Assembly: GCF_025698545.1 (NCBI RefSeq) | Contig: NC_068576.1 | Location: 49,634,390 to 49,698,389 of the forward strand | Reading direction: 5' to 3' | Source: Gossypium raimondii | Lineage: Eukaryota; Streptophyta; Magnoliopsida; Malvales; Malvaceae | DNA length: 64,000 nucleotides | Shown here: positions 15,901 to 28,906 of the stretch, one piece after another | How positions within the stretch are numbered: the first letter of the stretch is position 1 | Layout: each line of letters starts with the position of its first letter | Notes under the pieces: generated by a model | The model's input: only the letters and a program-made list of their open reading frames with translations | Databases searched by the model: none | What the model was told of the DNA's origin: nothing | Program-made: the position numbers and the translations under genes

Positions 15901-16043
15901 TGTACGTCACAGATGAGGACGGGAACTTGGAAGGAGTGATCACACTTAGAGACATCATTTCAAGGTTAGTACACGAACCGCGTGGCTACTTTGGTGATTT
16001 CTTCGATGGTGTGTTGCCTTTACCAGAAAACAGCAGGGTTTAA
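12983..16043 (+). CDS. KING1: SnRK1 regulatory gamma subunit, KING1 type (four CBS repeats)
   Basis: Join 12983-13178, 13682-13854, 14202-14378, 14484-14759, 15494-15657 and 15746-16043, 427 aa. This is the SNF4-like gamma subunit of the plant energy-sensing kinase SnRK1. Exon by exon: VEDLWDVQEPELSPNEKLNACF; the first CBS region with LSAPVVDVDAPED and RYIGIVEFAGIAVW; a Ser/Pro linker (SEPSSPRSPSSP); the second CBS region with SGSFRWAPFLALQKSN and HMLAECTGLHWFESWG; the third with LMRKKRIGGIPVIE and NISLRDVQFLL; the fourth with RVYVTDEDGNLEGVITLRDI. It ends in the family tail GYFGDFFDGVLPLPE. All junctions are GT-AG and in frame. The first Met of the MAMAMASVQ run was taken as start; a later Met of the run is possible. 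The gene appears intact. Confidence 0.93.
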
Positions 16044-19000
16044 AAGAGTAATCAAACAAGTCCTTACGCTTCCTACATGAACGATGAAACTCCATTTTTC
16101 TTTGCGATTTCCTGGTTTTTTATTTGCCTGTGTGTTGGGAGACTAATTGGATATGCAGATTGTACATAGGTGAGCCTTTTGTACTTAAAAGTTACTTGTG
16201 GCTTGAGAGATTCCAATTTCTGTAAATTTTGGGTGTATTCAAGAACTCGATTTGGATGTTCTGTGTTGCAATCTAATAAGAAGAGCTTGTCTTCTTGGAA
16301 TAAATCTATCCATCTCTCTCAATCTCTCAAAAATAAACTAACCAGATTAAGTTAGATATGCATATTGCATGGCACCTTTGTAACTTTCATGTGAAATATT
16401 CATTTTTGTTAAGAAAAGTCAACTTTTTCTCATACATAATTTCAGTAATTCATTAATGATTTTTATAATAAATAGTTTATTTTTCCCAACAATCTGATTA
16501 CTTTGTATTCCCTAACCCAAAAACATTAAGATTTGAAGAAAAGTCCTTAATCAAAGTTATGCAAAAGTACAAAGCATGGTATAAAGGATAATATTTTATA
16601 TATAAACTTAAGCTGTATCACTTAACCATAGCCTTAATTTTTAGGCTAAACTAATCTTAATTATTATGTGATTGTAATATCACGCTTATCTATTCACCAG
16701 AATAAAAATATTACGCTTATCCTAATTACTGAAGACTCACGATAATCAAGAGATGCAATGCTCTTAAAATGAAAATATTTTTGGACTCCTTTACAATTTA
16801 TAACTAACATATGAGAAATTTAAAGTTTGACCACTTAGAACTGATAAAATTTTAATTTAGCGATTCTAAATACTATAAAGATATAAGCTACTATATTGGT
16901 GAAGTTGCATTTAAGTTCTTGTAAAAATATATATGTTAGGCTATATTTGATAAACTGAAAAATTGAGTGCCTCAAATATTTGGTGTGTGTTATTTTTTTT
17001 GTCTGACTTTTTTGTTTGTTTGTGACTTCTTTTTCTCTTAAGTTTACTTTAGTTTTGCTTCGATGTCTTAGAGAATTTTTGTGAGAATTTTTATTTTTTG
17101 AGTGTAAGGCTGACTTAAACAAATTTGAACACAAAAAATTGATTAAGGCCGCATGATTTACCAGACTAAAGTTCTAGCCTGTGGCAGTTATATCCAAGTC
17201 AATGTTCGAAGGCGTCGGTTGAGATGATAAAGGAGTAGACGAGTAGAATGTCTCGATGGAGACCCGTAGGAGGACTAGGAAAAATAAAAGATCGAGGGAT
17301 ATAAATAGAAAAATTAAATGCTAAAAAAATAAGTATTTAAAAATTAAGTACTGAACAATTAAATGTTAAATTTAAGTTATAAAATATATTTAGTATATTA
17401 TTTAAAATTAAATATAGAATATAATTAGATTATTTGATTAAAATAAATTTTATTTAGTAGTTTTCATTATTAGTTAATCATATAATACATTGACATTATC
17501 CCAACAAAAATATATTTGACTTGATGATAACACGTGATCCTTATTTAATAAATTGTTATCAATAAAGTGACATGATAAACAAATGCTAATATATTTAAAA
17601 GTTTCTCTTACAATAAAAATAACAAATTTGCCCTAAAGTTAATTGAAAAGTTGAAATCCTCGATTTAACTTGTAGCACAGTCCTCGAATTACTGACACTT
17701 GAATAAATCGATCTTAATTTAAGTTACACAAATTTGATTGAAGTGATTCAAAATGCATTGAAAAGTTAATTTAAAGAGCTACAAGTTGAAAAAGATAACT
17801 TTGACTATCTCCCCATCTAGATGTATATTTCAAATGCTTTTCATACTTAAATACGTAACATCAAATTTAAAATAGTAAAATATAAGGAAGGAAACGATCA
17901 TATTTCATTTATATAGATAATGTATGTTAAATTTAACGTAAATTAAAAATTTTAACTAATTGTTTTATGTGAAAAAATTCAACCTATTCAAGAATAATAA
18001 TATATATATAATAATTTAAATTAATATAATAGAGATATCAAATTGATTCAAAATTTTACACATAGGATGAGTACAATTATGATGTTGATTTTTACGTGTA
18101 CGAAAGAGATGTAAAACAATAGAAAACAATCCAAGCTGTAAATTATGATGTTGGTGTAAAACAAGAGGTCTGAGTGGCGGCCGACGCGTTCAAACTTAAA
18201 CAAGGGGGTGGAACTTGTTTGGAGAATGAGGAAACAACTCCGCTCAGCAAATAGATTATATTTATTAATAAGCCAATAGAGTTGGGATAAAACCCAACTG
18301 CCAGCCTTTTGTTTGCCAACACTTTTCCTTACAGACAAACTTCCTCACTGTAACCACAACCATTCTTCATGCTGCATAATTGGCGACAGTTTTCATCCCT
18401 ATTTCCAATGTTTAAATCCAAATATGCTGTTGGAGTTATGTTCAATTAACCACAGCTTGGCTTGTTAGTCTTAAATCGTCGCATCCTTTGTATAAATGGA
18501 GAGAAAAAAAAGTTATTGACCAAATTTCGTTTAATTAAATTGTTTGAGAATTGAGATCGCTCGATTAATCTTATAAAACTTGTTTTTTAATTGCCAAAAT
18601 TGACTTTTGTTGATAAACAATGCATCATGCAAGTTAGAATTTGTTGAAAGAAAATGATTCCTAATTTGAGTGATGTTTTGCATACCAAAAACTTCAAATT
18701 TGGATTTAAAAAATAAAAATACATAGCACCAATTTAAAATTTTTGATTTAACTTGCAAACTTAACCAATTTAACTCACTCGAACTTGACAATAACTTAAA
18801 AAGCTTATTATCTATTTATGCGTTGAACAAGCGAATATGTCTTGTTTGCACCCACTGTCCTAACCCCATGCCATCTCGATGTTCATCGATATAACTTTCG
18901 TTTTCTGGTTTGGTTAGCCATCAAGAAATTCGCCCCTACCGCCCAACAAAACATGAAGAAAGAATTGATGTTTGGCTGCATTTACCATCAACGAGAGATG

Positions 19001-21655
19001 TGGCCATGCTCCCATTACCACCCAAAATTTCAGTTTATCTTCCAAGGAACAGGCAATTAATGCGAAATCTTTAGACCTAACAAGATCCCAATTGAGTTAT
19101 TGTCGTAAACCCAAGACATTGCATGTTCATTTGTTACACTATCATAATAATGTCTGTAAAAAACATGTGGGTTTTACATGTTTCCTGTTGTTATGAAACA
19201 GGGTGGCCCTGTTTCATGTCCCTCTTGTTTTCACCTTGGTGTTTTATGCTCTCTTTTTTTTTTAAAAAGATTGTTCTTTAGCTTTTCAGGCAATGCACTT
19301 CAAACAAGCTCCTATATCTTCATTCGGATTCGTTTCCTGTACAAGTCCGAATGCTCACAAAGGGCACTAAAATAAGAAGCCTATGTAGCTCTGTACCAAA
19401 AAGAATGTCTAAGCTGGGAGACAAACTTTCATTTCATGATAACTACCACTTGAAAAATTAAACCCCAAAGACAAAGAAAATTAACGGCAATTTGTAGATT
19501 AGTCAACAAAAAGGAAGTTTCTCAACACCTGTTTCACAAGGCTGAATGGAGGGCTTAGATCATTTTGCAGAATTCCAACTACAAAATTGGCAGCTATGTT
19601 GACTCTAAAGGGCAGAGTCATCTAGACAACAGTGGAGGAATTTCAACATTCCATCAGTTCTATTCTAGAAAACCAAAACTATACAAAACATATTTCAAGG
19701 CAAGATTTTTGTTCCTTTAGCTAAGCAAGCAAAGGAAGTCATTCCAAGGGGTGAACCAATAAAGCATTGCTTTTTCCTAAATGAAAACATTGAGGCTTCT
19801 GCCAAGGAAGCTTCCACTACATGCAAATGCAATCACTAGTTTTTGTCCATCCTTTATTCTTTCCACCTAGGAACTTAAATAACGGCTAAAACACGATATT
19901 ACCGTCCCTATTCTGCTATTTCAATTCCGTTGCTAAACCACACAGTTTTAGACATGATATAAAGAAAATAACTAAAACAAGAGATAATTCAACGAGAAAC
20001 AAAGTAATACGAACACATGAATACACAAACGTGTCAATAGTAAGAATACGATATGAATACATGGATTGTTAAGTCTGCTTGAAACGCGAAAGATTTTTGG
20101 CGAGAGAAAAAGAAGTGATCATCAATGCTATACCCTACATGTAGAAAAGTTTCTGCATTGCTATACCTAACCTAAGTGCCCTGCATTTGATGTATTTACT
20201 CTATATTGGACTCTTTAACACCATAAAAACTTGAAAGAGACCCTCAATCAGTCATGCCTTCCCTTATACTAATACCTTTATGAAGAAAAACAAAGAGAAA
20301 ATCTGCAAGACGGGACCAAAATGTTCACAATACACGACAACATATAGGTCCTACTCTCATAACATTTATGCCTACCTTTAAAAGGGATAACATCTAAAGT
20401 AATCTTGAATGAGATTCTCATAACACTTATGCCTTCCCTTAACACCATAAAAACTTGAAAGAGACTCTCAAGCAGTCATGCCTTCCCTTAACAGGGATAA
20501 CATCTTAATTAAGCTTTAGGTGCCTGCTTGCTGATACCACAAACCCTCAAATGCTAACTCAAAAACTTTGAACCTTATATTCTGTGGGCCTTTCACTCTG
20601 CCATCCACATAATCCTCACATGGCATTGACTAAATAAACCATGAATGGTGAAACTTACTTTCTGGCACTGAGCATTTAAATGAATTTCTTCCAAGTACTC
20701 TTTTAAGGACCAAAAATAGGGATCCTCTCAGATGAAACGTTCATAATGCGATTACATTTTATAGCAAAATCATCAACACATTGTACATGAATTTACTTTG
20801 GAATTCCACAAGCTATCAGTTCTTGTAACTCCCTCCATTGTATCATACATCAGATAGTTTCCGAGACATTAACTCGGGGGAAGCTTGTGTTCATCCTATA
20901 TAGCTCATTTGTGCTTTAAACAATGAATCTCCTAATTGTCCTAAGCATAAAATTACCGGCAGAACTAGTCTAAACATTTTTATCTGCTTGATTGCTTCTT
21001 CAATCACATTTCACAAATGCTTCTTGCAGAAAATCATTATCTTCAACATGCATGAGTTAACCATGCTGGCATGGTCCTAAAGTAACAGTCTAACTGAAAG
21101 ACATAAAAAATGGAAGAGATGTAGCCATTCCTTTAAGACATACACAACCGGATATTACGTCATGTTAGGTATCATGTAAAATCTTTCTGGCAGGAACAAC
21201 AAGACATGGCACAATTGGGACTCAAAATATACTTGTTGGCTTCAATCCTAAACATATAAACAGTGCTACTAGTCCATATATTAATATTACAGAATAAGAA
21301 GCTTTGTTTTGGTCGACAAAGAACTTCAGACTTCAGACACTTCAGAAGACTGAGAAAAGAATAAATTTGCCAGGATACCAGTGGGTCTTTGAAGCATGAC
21401 AAATGGAGAGGTAAAAATATTGCCACAATGGTAATGGTGATTCATGAAATAAAATATATGAACCACAAGAAAATCCACACATAAACTATAAACATGTACA
21501 GATACAGTTTGTAAAGGGGTGACAAGTAGCTTTCACAAAACCTGTGTTTAAAACATCAAACTGATTAAAAAAAAATACATATATAGGTAAAACTCTTGCT
21601 CTGATTAGTCCTCGATGAGCGGAAGGGTCATACCTGCATTGAGAAACTTTGTATC
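16044..21655. other. Long intergenic interval without recognised genes
   Basis: Bases 16044-16350 are likely 3' UTR of the SnRK1 gamma gene. 16400-18100 is AT-rich with no coding signal. 18170-18360 is less AT-rich (contains GCGGCCGACGCG) but no protein was recognised. 19370-21650 has ordinary plant UTR-like composition, no conserved reading frame, and a degenerate direct repeat near 20215 and 20440. Its right end is probably the 3' UTR of the EXO70 gene, which is read from the other strand. An unannotated non-coding transcript cannot be excluded. Confidence 0.5.
20215..20490. repeat. Degenerate direct repeat, about 50-bp unit
   Basis: 20215-20265 and 20440-20490 share TAACACCATAAAAACTTG followed by a similar stretch ending GTCATGCCTTCCCTTA, 225 bases apart. 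A related piece with AGGGATAACATCT and TATGCCTTCCCTTA lies at about 20378-20440. This looks like a decayed local duplication. Confidence 0.6.
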
Positions 21656-23629
21656 CTATGTACTCTTTCTTCTCATATGGTGAAGAACAAGAGGTGAGCC
21701 TTCAAACAAATCCAATAGATAGTTTTCTAAATCCTCTGGTGTATACTTAATGTATTTTCCAGCATGCCTTCCACTCTCTAGCTGACTCCCGAACCTCCCC
21801 ATGAAGGAGCGATAAGCTGGAATTACTTTCTCTGATATGGAAATTCGAAGCTCTTCACGAAGTTGAGGATCTGGGACCTTCCAACCTGTCTGAACCCTAT
21901 ATATGTCCTCAAAACATGCATTGAAGCTCTTAAATCTTTCCTTCAAGGCTACCTTGGAGGCATTGTTCGAGCTACCACCAATTCCTTCATCTTTCAAACA
22001 ATGTAAAGCTTTGGTCCAACAAGTCCTCAGATAACTTGTTGCATACTGGCGTATTGAGCCACGCCGCTTACGAACCCAGTTGTCTCCCAAAAGCTTTCTT
22101 AGCTCCGAATCCTTCACCTTTTGCACTATATATAGATTATTATTCATCAGAAAGATACAATGTAATGCACCATCCTCGTATAGTTTTGATTTCTCCTCAA
22201 GATTTGATTCCAAAGAGGATATCAACAACAGCAACCGTTTCGCAAAAGGAGTCATCATCTCTAGCTCACCGTCTTCACTCTTCAATCCGTCCGCTTCATC
22301 CTCGTCATTCTCCAATAAGGAATTCAAAGTCTCACTATAATCTACAAGCAGTTTCACATAGTTCATCACATAACGAGTAAGCGGATGAATCTCCCCGTTC
22401 TGCATAGGTTTTTTTGAAGCCTCATTCTTCACAGCATTCTCAAACTCCAAAAATGTCCCTTTCGCCGCATCCCCTAATCCAGCCAACACTCCCTTCGCCT
22501 CTGTACACATATATTCATCCATGAACATCATCTCGAACTCGAGCAATGCATCTGCTAACACATCATACATATCCAGGATCCTAAACAGCTTCTCAGATGA
22601 TCTTTTCCCAATAGCCACTGCTTCCCCGAAATTCAACAACTGCATTACACACCCTTTCGCGGTTTCATTAAAACAAATCTCTTTAATTGAATTCGATCCA
22701 TTGAAAATTTGATCACAAAGCCTCTTTTCCCCATTCAAAAGAACCCTAACAGTAATCTTAACAGCCTGAATCCATTTCTTCATCTTTTCATCCAAAGCTT
22801 TCCATTCAATCTTTTGAACTTCCTCAATACTTAACTTCTCAACTCCGAGAATCACCAAACACTCATCCAAAGCATCACGCCTAACATTACTATAAGCTTG
22901 AACGCACTCTTTTTCGTACCCGGCATTGATCATCCGGTCAGCAATCTCTTTCAATTCCATAACAGCATCAGGGTTTATCAAAACCACGCATAAATCATCG
23001 CCGAAACTCGGTCCTCGCTCGTGAAAGCACCCTCTTTCGCTATCAACCTCTGCGAAACTCTCGAATTCTTCACCAATTTCCCCGTCGTTCGCTGCGAATG
23101 AAAGGGAAACCCTCCGGATCGAACCGTAAAGCCTCTCCGAATCAAGCGGGACTGTGTTCCTAATCAAAACAAGGCGAAACTCGTCTTCCAGCCTCGACAT
23201 AGCCATCTGAATAGCCGTCTCCGCCCGGTCCATGATTTTGTTATCGGACCGGATGGACATATCAGCAACCAAATGAAGGATTTCGTCGACCGCAGAGAGG
23301 TACTCGGCGGCTTCATCGGGAGAGTCTTCCCAGGGGAGAGAGTGGCGAGAAGCATCAGCGTTGGAGGAGGAAGAGGAAGAGTCCCACTGGAGAATCACTT
23401 TCTCGGCAGCGTCGAAGCGGACGCCAGCGCTATCCGAGTTTTCGTTGATTAAATCAGTGATGTTAGACAAGCGGTTATCAAAGCTGGAGAAGATCAACAG
23501 CATGTCTTCACGAACCTCTTTCGGAGTGTTGAGACTCTTCAAGATCTGCTGAGCCGTCGCCATGACCCGGTCCTCGCTGCCCGCTCCAAGGTTGGTCGTA
23601 GTCGTCGTCATAGTCGATGCTTTTGACAC
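21656..23629 (-). CDS. EXO70: Exocyst subunit EXO70, probably EXO70F1-like
   Basis: A single-exon reading frame of 657 aa. EXO70 proteins are helical-rod subunits of the exocyst, which tethers secretory vesicles to the plasma membrane. The N terminus has [11 protein letters not shown] and [11 protein letters not shown], then [12 protein letters not shown] and [16 protein letters not shown]. The Exo70 domain proper follows (about residues 250-640), with [39 protein letters not shown] and, near the end, [19 protein letters not shown], then [17 protein letters not shown]. The lack of introns fits the plant EXO70B-H groups; EXO70A genes have many introns. The N terminus is closest, from memory, to EXO70F1. 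The next gene in the same orientation is the DYW PPR gene, as recalled for the Arabidopsis EXO70F1 region. The frame looks intact. Confidence 0.93.
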   Translation of the reverse strand: MSKASTMTTTTTNLGAGSEDRVMATAQQILKSLNTPKEVREDMLLIFSSFDNRLSNITDLINENSDSAGVRFDAAEKVILQWDSSSSSSNADASRHSLPWEDSPDEAAEYLSAVDEILHLVADMSIRSDNKIMDRAETAIQMAMSRLEDEFRLVLIRNTVPLDSERLYGSIRRVSLSFAANDGEIGEEFESFAEVDSERGCFHERGPSFGDDLCVVLINPDAVMELKEIADRMINAGYEKECVQAYSNVRRDALDECLVILGVEKLSIEEVQKIEWKALDEKMKKWIQAVKITVRVLLNGEKRLCDQIFNGSNSIKEICFNETAKGCVMQLLNFGEAVAIGKRSSEKLFRILDMYDVLADALLEFEMMFMDEYMCTEAKGVLAGLGDAAKGTFLEFENAVKNEASKKPMQNGEIHPLTRYVMNYVKLLVDYSETLNSLLENDEDEADGLKSEDGELEMMTPFAKRLLLLISSLESNLEEKSKLYEDGALHCIFLMNNNLYIVQKVKDSELRKLLGDNWVRKRRGSIRQYATSYLRTCWTKALHCLKDEGIGGSSNNASKVALKERFKSFNACFEDIYRVQTGWKVPDPQLREELRISISEKVIPAYRSFMGRFGSQLESGRHAGKYIKYTPEDLENYLLDLFEGSPLVLHHMRRKST

Positions 23630-25824
23630 TCTGCTCAGACCAATTCTCCGGTTTCTTTCCTTGAGCCTTTTTCTAAGAAGTAATGATACGATTTGGGGAT
23701 TTGGGGAGGGGGGAGCGGTTTAGGGTTGAGGTGAAGTGGGAACAAGCATTTTCAGGGTTTGGGTTCTACGAGGAATTCGCCCCCCTGTGTTCTTTGTTGG
23801 GGTTGTTGTAAGAAGGGGAAGTGAAGAAGAAGATTATGCAGGGAAGTTGAAACTAGTCTATGCCGGCCGGTTAGGGAAAGGAAATACGATGCTGAAGAGA
23901 AAAGTAACGTAACGTCAGAGGATGTTTTATGGGCGCTTTGCCCGAGAATTTATTACAAATTAGATACTGTGTAAGAAGACAAAGCATAAGGGTTTGCGAA
24001 GTGGGGGAATTTTTATTACGGCACGATATTTCGGATATTTATTTGCTGTCTGTATATATATATTTATTATTTTTAATAATTTATATATTTATATTTAATT
24101 ATATCTTAACTAGATCGTTATTATAATAATTTGGAGGATGTGTGCTTTGAGCATGTTACATATGAAATATCATCTATTTTAGAGATTGAGATTTATGAGT
24201 AATTTAGGTAATATATTAAAAATTATTATAATATTTATATTAGAGTTAGTATTTATTCTAGGATAGTCACTTATTCTATTTTTAAAAAAATTATTTTTAT
24301 TATTTTACTACAATTTTAGAAAATATGTTATCCATGCAGTCCTGATTGTAGAGTTTTTTTTTTTAGTTATGTCTGTACAGTTTTTAAACTCCAATAACAA
24401 TGTATAAAACTATTTTATATTTTAATTATTTTTATTGTGTACTCATATATTAATATTACCTAATCTTTGTGTTTTTTATTTTATTTTAATTAAAATTAAG
24501 TTATTCACCTTCATCTGATATTTATATAGATGTCGCTTTTTTTATAATAATTAATATCCCAACCTTATTTCACTTGAATTTTATTAATTATTTTGAATAT
24601 AGAATATTTTGAAGAATGAAAGTATAAAAATTGGAAATAAGAGAAACCTAACGAGAATTGCATTGACCAAAAGTGTCTGCTTCACCAATTGACTCAACTA
24701 ATAATTAAAAAATAATAAATAAAATAGGAAGAAGATATGAAATTAATTAGAGGGGATCAAAATTTGTGATCCTAATTTTGGTTGGATTGGACTTTTGCCA
24801 ACTTGGGGCCCCTCCTTTGACTTTGTCTGCCTTGCGTACTGCAATTATATTATCAAACTAACTTCTCAATTCCCAATTATGCTACTTTCTTTTTTTTTCA
24901 ACCCCAATTATGTTACTGGATTGGATTCTAAATTATCCTTTATTCAGGTTTTAGGCGCAATTATTAATTTTATAATTCTATTTTAGGAAAATGGAAAATA
25001 ATTTATCGAAATTCGATGGATATTTTCATCATATCATATGATATTTATTTTGTGTCATGACAGTAGGAAACAACCTAAAATTGCTCAAACCTTTGCTTTT
25101 GAAAGCAGTTTTGCCTTTGAAAATGGTTCACCTTTGTCACATGGAGCCAATCTATGCTATGATGATACCAAAGAAAAACTAAACATCCTTTACTGTTTGT
25201 AATTCACAATAATCCCTCTTCCCCACAAGTTTCCAAGCTTGAAAGAAGTGACTTTGTTGGATCTCCTGCAACTCCTCCAAGGATATATACCATGCTGAGA
25301 ATAATTCAATGATTCAATCTTGGTGCAATTCAGAAATACAATAGAAACTTTCTATATCGGAGTGGAAATGCCTTTTGATTGAATCCTCTGATCCTCTTGT
25401 AAAAGCTATGTGAGCATCTGCAAAATTCAAAGTTCTTGCAGCATGGATGATGTTGAATCTTTCCTTTGAGAGCTGCTGCATCATTCACCATAGAAGGTAA
25501 ACATATCCATCAGAATGACAAAAAGAGAAAGATAGGCTGATAGGGTGACAAAAGGAATCCCCTAGCCATGATAAAACAAGTCCTTTCAGCCTCCAAATTT
25601 GGTTGCTCTTCTCTCTCATAGGATTACACAAAATGAGAAAGTGAACTGAAGAATGATTCCAAAGCTTGTGCACAAAAAGAATTTATTTTCGTTTAATGAA
25701 CTTGAAAATTACAACTCTTACATGTGGAATTACATTATTACTAAAAGATTAAGGAAAAATGGGTGGTGAAAAAACAATAGACTAACTAACATACATCTAT
25801 AGCCTGCAATTATAAGTTTTAACA
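23630..25824. other. EXO70 leader and AT-rich spacer
   Basis: 23630-23900 is the probable 5' leader and promoter of EXO70 (read on the minus strand) and is GC-richer than the rest. 24000-25000 is strongly AT-rich. 25250-25820 is probably the 3' UTR of the PPR gene. No further gene was recognised. Confidence 0.5.
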
Positions 25825-27933
25825 TCACCAATAATCACCACAGGAACAGCTCCCATCTTTGAAATGGTGAAATCTACTAGCATCCCTCACTACGATTTCT
25901 CTCCGAGTGACCAAAGCTATCAACTTGATAGCATTGTGGCAGTCATTGCAAATTCGATGGTTCTGCACGATTTGCAAAGGGGATCCTTTCATAGTATTTA
26001 TCAGGCCAAAAGCTACTGCTAATTTCTCACTGTGGTACAACAATATGCGCTGCTCCTGCTCGTCCACATCAGGCAGCAGAGTTTTCTCCTTTGGAACATA
26101 ACCATGCTTTGAGATTTCGTGTACCAAGCTATCAACTTTCTCATAAATCTCATTGGTCTGGACATGGGATTTGTCTCCAGAAAGGAAAACATGTGATTGT
26201 TTATTAACTTCAATCCAACTGCAGACAGGAAGCATTCGCAAGCCCTTTCTTCTCAAAGTCTGCAAAACACCGGCTGCTTCCTTTAACTTGCCTGATTGGT
26301 GGTAGATATTCAAAAGTACAACATAATTACTAAGCTTTTCAGGTTCCATCCCATACAATTTCTCGGCTGCATATTTCCCAAGCTCCAAATTTACATTAAC
26401 ACGACTGGCGGTTAACAGTGCAGCCCACATATTTGCCGTAGGCTTGAAGGGAGCACCTCTTATCAATGCAAAGGCTTCATCTAGAAGTCCCTCTTGACCT
26501 AATAATTCAATCATACAAGCATAATGCATTGCACGGGGTTTGATCTTGTGATCTCTACTCATCGACTGAAAAATTTCCCAACCACGTTCAAATAATCTTG
26601 AGTGGCTACAAGCAGATAACACAGCAAGAAAAGTAACATGGTTAGGTCTCATTTTTTCCCGAAGCATTTGCTCAAACAATTCCACGGCCTCAGCTCCCCA
26701 ACCGTGATTACCATATCCAGCAATTAAAGCATTCCAAGATATTGTATTCTTGCAAGGCATCCTGTCAAAAACATGTTTAGCATCTTCTACTCTCCCCCAT
26801 TTGCTATAGAAGTCCACGAGAGCGGTGTTAGCCACAATGTCCAACCCAAATCCATGGCGAATCAGACCTGCATGAACTTGCTTGGCATATTCAACTGAAG
26901 CTAACCTTGAACTAATTCTGATAATCATTGAAAATGTGAAATGGTCCATTTTAACACCAGAATCACGCATCTCATAGAACATACTTAGCGCTTCCTCACT
27001 GTAACCATGAAGAGCATAACCTGCTATAATTGAATTCCATCCTACAGTAGTCTTCTCTGGCATCTCATCAAAAGCCCATTGAGCATCTTCAATGCTGCCA
27101 CACTTACTATACATGTCAATCAGTGCACAAGACACGAAGATATCTTCACCTACACCGAACTTCACTGCAGCCGAATGTAGCTGCCTTCCTACTGAAATGA
27201 GTTCTAGCCCTGCAGATGCCCGGATCATTGTCGCTATAGTTCGAGATCCACAATCAGAGAACTCCTCCCACATAAGAAGAAACAACCTAAACGCCTCGAA
27301 GTAATCCCCAACATCGACCAGTCCAGCTATGATGGTATTCCATGAAACCAAATTCCTCTCCGGCATTTCATCAAATAAACTACGTGCATCGATCATCATC
27401 CCACATTTCACATGCATAAGCAGCACCCTGTTACTCATATACTGATCCGGCTCAAACCCATTACTTATCATGTAACTAAATACTCTCTTAACTGCTCGTA
27501 CAGATCCCAACCCAATACAAGCGCTCACTAATGCGTCATACGTGCTTAAACCCACATCAAAACCACCTTCAAGTTCCAAAATCTCAAACAATTCAAGCGC
27601 TTCCCTATACCTATTACAAAAAGCCAATTTCTCTATCTGACTACAAATCCCGACACTGGGTCTTTTAACATGGGTCTCTTCTGTTTCTTTCAAGTCAGAG
27701 TCAGTATTCCTAGAAGGTTTTGGCTTGGGCCGCCGTGGCTGCAGCCCTTGCTCAAGAGAAAAACACTTAATTTTATCACATGGGTTACCACATTTTCTCC
27801 TATTGAATCGAAAACAATAATCGGAAAACAAAGGCTTTGTTCTGAATACCTCATGGATTGATGAAGGAAAGCGAAAACTATTCTGTATTTTATCTAATGA
27901 AATGGATTGGTAACAAGCAAGTGAGATTTCCAT
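25825..27933 (-). CDS. PPR protein of the PLS-DYW class, organellar C-to-U RNA editing factor
   Basis: An uninterrupted 702-aa frame. The first 50 or so residues are rich in Ser, Arg and Phe with few acidic residues, as in a chloroplast or mitochondrial transit peptide. Roughly residues 110-520 are PLS-type pentatricopeptide repeats, with recurring segments such as DAQWAFDEMPEKTTVGWNSI and NALIAGYGNHGWGAEAVELF. E/E+ motifs follow. The C-terminal DYW deaminase domain has the zinc and catalytic residues: HSE at 634-636 and CNDCH at 662-666, and the chain ends GDYW. These proteins bind single organelle transcripts and deaminate a specific cytidine; the target cannot be read from sequence. From memory it resembles At5g50390 (EMB3141). 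No introns, as is usual for the family. Confidence 0.93.
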   Translation of the reverse strand: MEISLACYQSISLDKIQNSFRFPSSIHEVFRTKPLFSDYCFRFNRRKCGNPCDKIKCFSLEQGLQPRRPKPKPSRNTDSDLKETEETHVKRPSVGICSQIEKLAFCNRYREALELFEILELEGGFDVGLSTYDALVSACIGLGSVRAVKRVFSYMISNGFEPDQYMSNRVLLMHVKCGMMIDARSLFDEMPERNLVSWNTIIAGLVDVGDYFEAFRLFLLMWEEFSDCGSRTIATMIRASAGLELISVGRQLHSAAVKFGVGEDIFVSCALIDMYSKCGSIEDAQWAFDEMPEKTTVGWNSIIAGYALHGYSEEALSMFYEMRDSGVKMDHFTFSMIIRISSRLASVEYAKQVHAGLIRHGFGLDIVANTALVDFYSKWGRVEDAKHVFDRMPCKNTISWNALIAGYGNHGWGAEAVELFEQMLREKMRPNHVTFLAVLSACSHSRLFERGWEIFQSMSRDHKIKPRAMHYACMIELLGQEGLLDEAFALIRGAPFKPTANMWAALLTASRVNVNLELGKYAAEKLYGMEPEKLSNYVVLLNIYHQSGKLKEAAGVLQTLRRKGLRMLPVCSWIEVNKQSHVFLSGDKSHVQTNEIYEKVDSLVHEISKHGYVPKEKTLLPDVDEQEQRILLYHSEKLAVAFGLINTMKGSPLQIVQNHRICNDCHNAIKLIALVTRREIVVRDASRFHHFKDGSCSCGDYW

Positions 27934-28499
27934 GATTGAAAATTAAAGATGGATAAGGAGATGTACCTTCACAAAGATTAAAACTTTGGGGACGAAGCTT
28001 TCTCGAGACTAAGGGAAAGAGATTCGTTAGGTTGAGTTATTTCCATGTTTCTTATAAAGGAAGAAGAATTCAAAAAAGAATTGGGTTTAGAACTACTCTC
28101 AGCATCGAGAGATCCGCCGAGAGTTCACTGTTAAATTCAGTAGTTGCCGACCCGGATAATAGGAACGAGCATTTTGTCCATTTAGTTTTGAATTTTTAAG
28201 GCTTAAAATAATATTTCACACCTTTTTTTCTAATTAAAAAATATTGGAAATAATTTAAAATAATTTTTTATTTTGGTTGACGTGGATCTTCATGTCAATA
28301 GTGAAACAACTGATTCTATTATGGTTAACAACACGAAAATTGAATGTGGATATCATGCTTAATTTTTTATGATTTTATTGTTTCAATGTAGATTTCTAAC
28401 TTAGTTTTAATGTTTGGATAATGGTTGTAATCAAAGAGATAATTGAATTTTTTAAAGCGAAAGAAAAAGAAAAAATTATTGACAGTGACTGCTTTCAAT
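27934..28499. other. PPR gene leader and spacer
   Basis: About 27934-28150 is the probable leader and promoter of the PPR gene on the minus strand. The rest is AT-rich and shows no gene. Confidence 0.4.
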
Positions 28500-28898
28500 T
28501 AGACCTATCCATGGCCGGGCGGCCCGGCTCGACTCGATAGCCCGCTCGAAATATGGGCTTGGGCAAAAAAATGAGGCCCGTTTAAAAAAAGGGTCGAGCC
28601 TCGGGTACCACTTTTTTGGCCAGGGCCCGCCCCGGCCCGAATATAATAAATATATATATTTTTTTTTAATTTTAAAATACTTTTAAAATAAATTTTTTTT
28701 ATTTTTTAAATAATTTTTTAATGTTTATTTTAAAAATGGGCCGGGTCGGACAGGGCTGGGGCTTATGATATTTTTCCCGGACCGGGCCTGGGCAAAATTT
28801 CAAGCCCATATTTCGGGCCGGGCCGGGCCCGGGCCTAGGAGGCGGGCCGAAATTTTCCCTGCCCAAACTCGGCTCGGCCCGGCCCATGGACAGGTCTA
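28500..28898. mobile_element. Short non-autonomous hAT element (399 bp) with GC-rich ends
   Basis: The ends are inverted: TAGACCTATCCATGG on the left, and on the right the complement reads TAGACCTGTCCATGG. They are flanked by an exact 8-base direct repeat CTTTCAAT (28492-28499 and 28899-28906). An 8-base target duplication together with a TAGAC/TAGAG-type start is characteristic of the hAT superfamily. The subterminal regions are rich in GGCCCG/CGGGCC; the middle is A/T-rich and has no coding capacity. The same subterminal sequence flanks the 3.5-kb element at 46975-50441. Confidence 0.85.
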
Positions 28899-28906
28899 CT
28901 TTCAAT

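Noticed and set aside
28699-28905. Open frame rich in Pro and Arg on the minus strand
   Set aside because: It lies within the GC-rich end of the short hAT element and extends into its target duplication.
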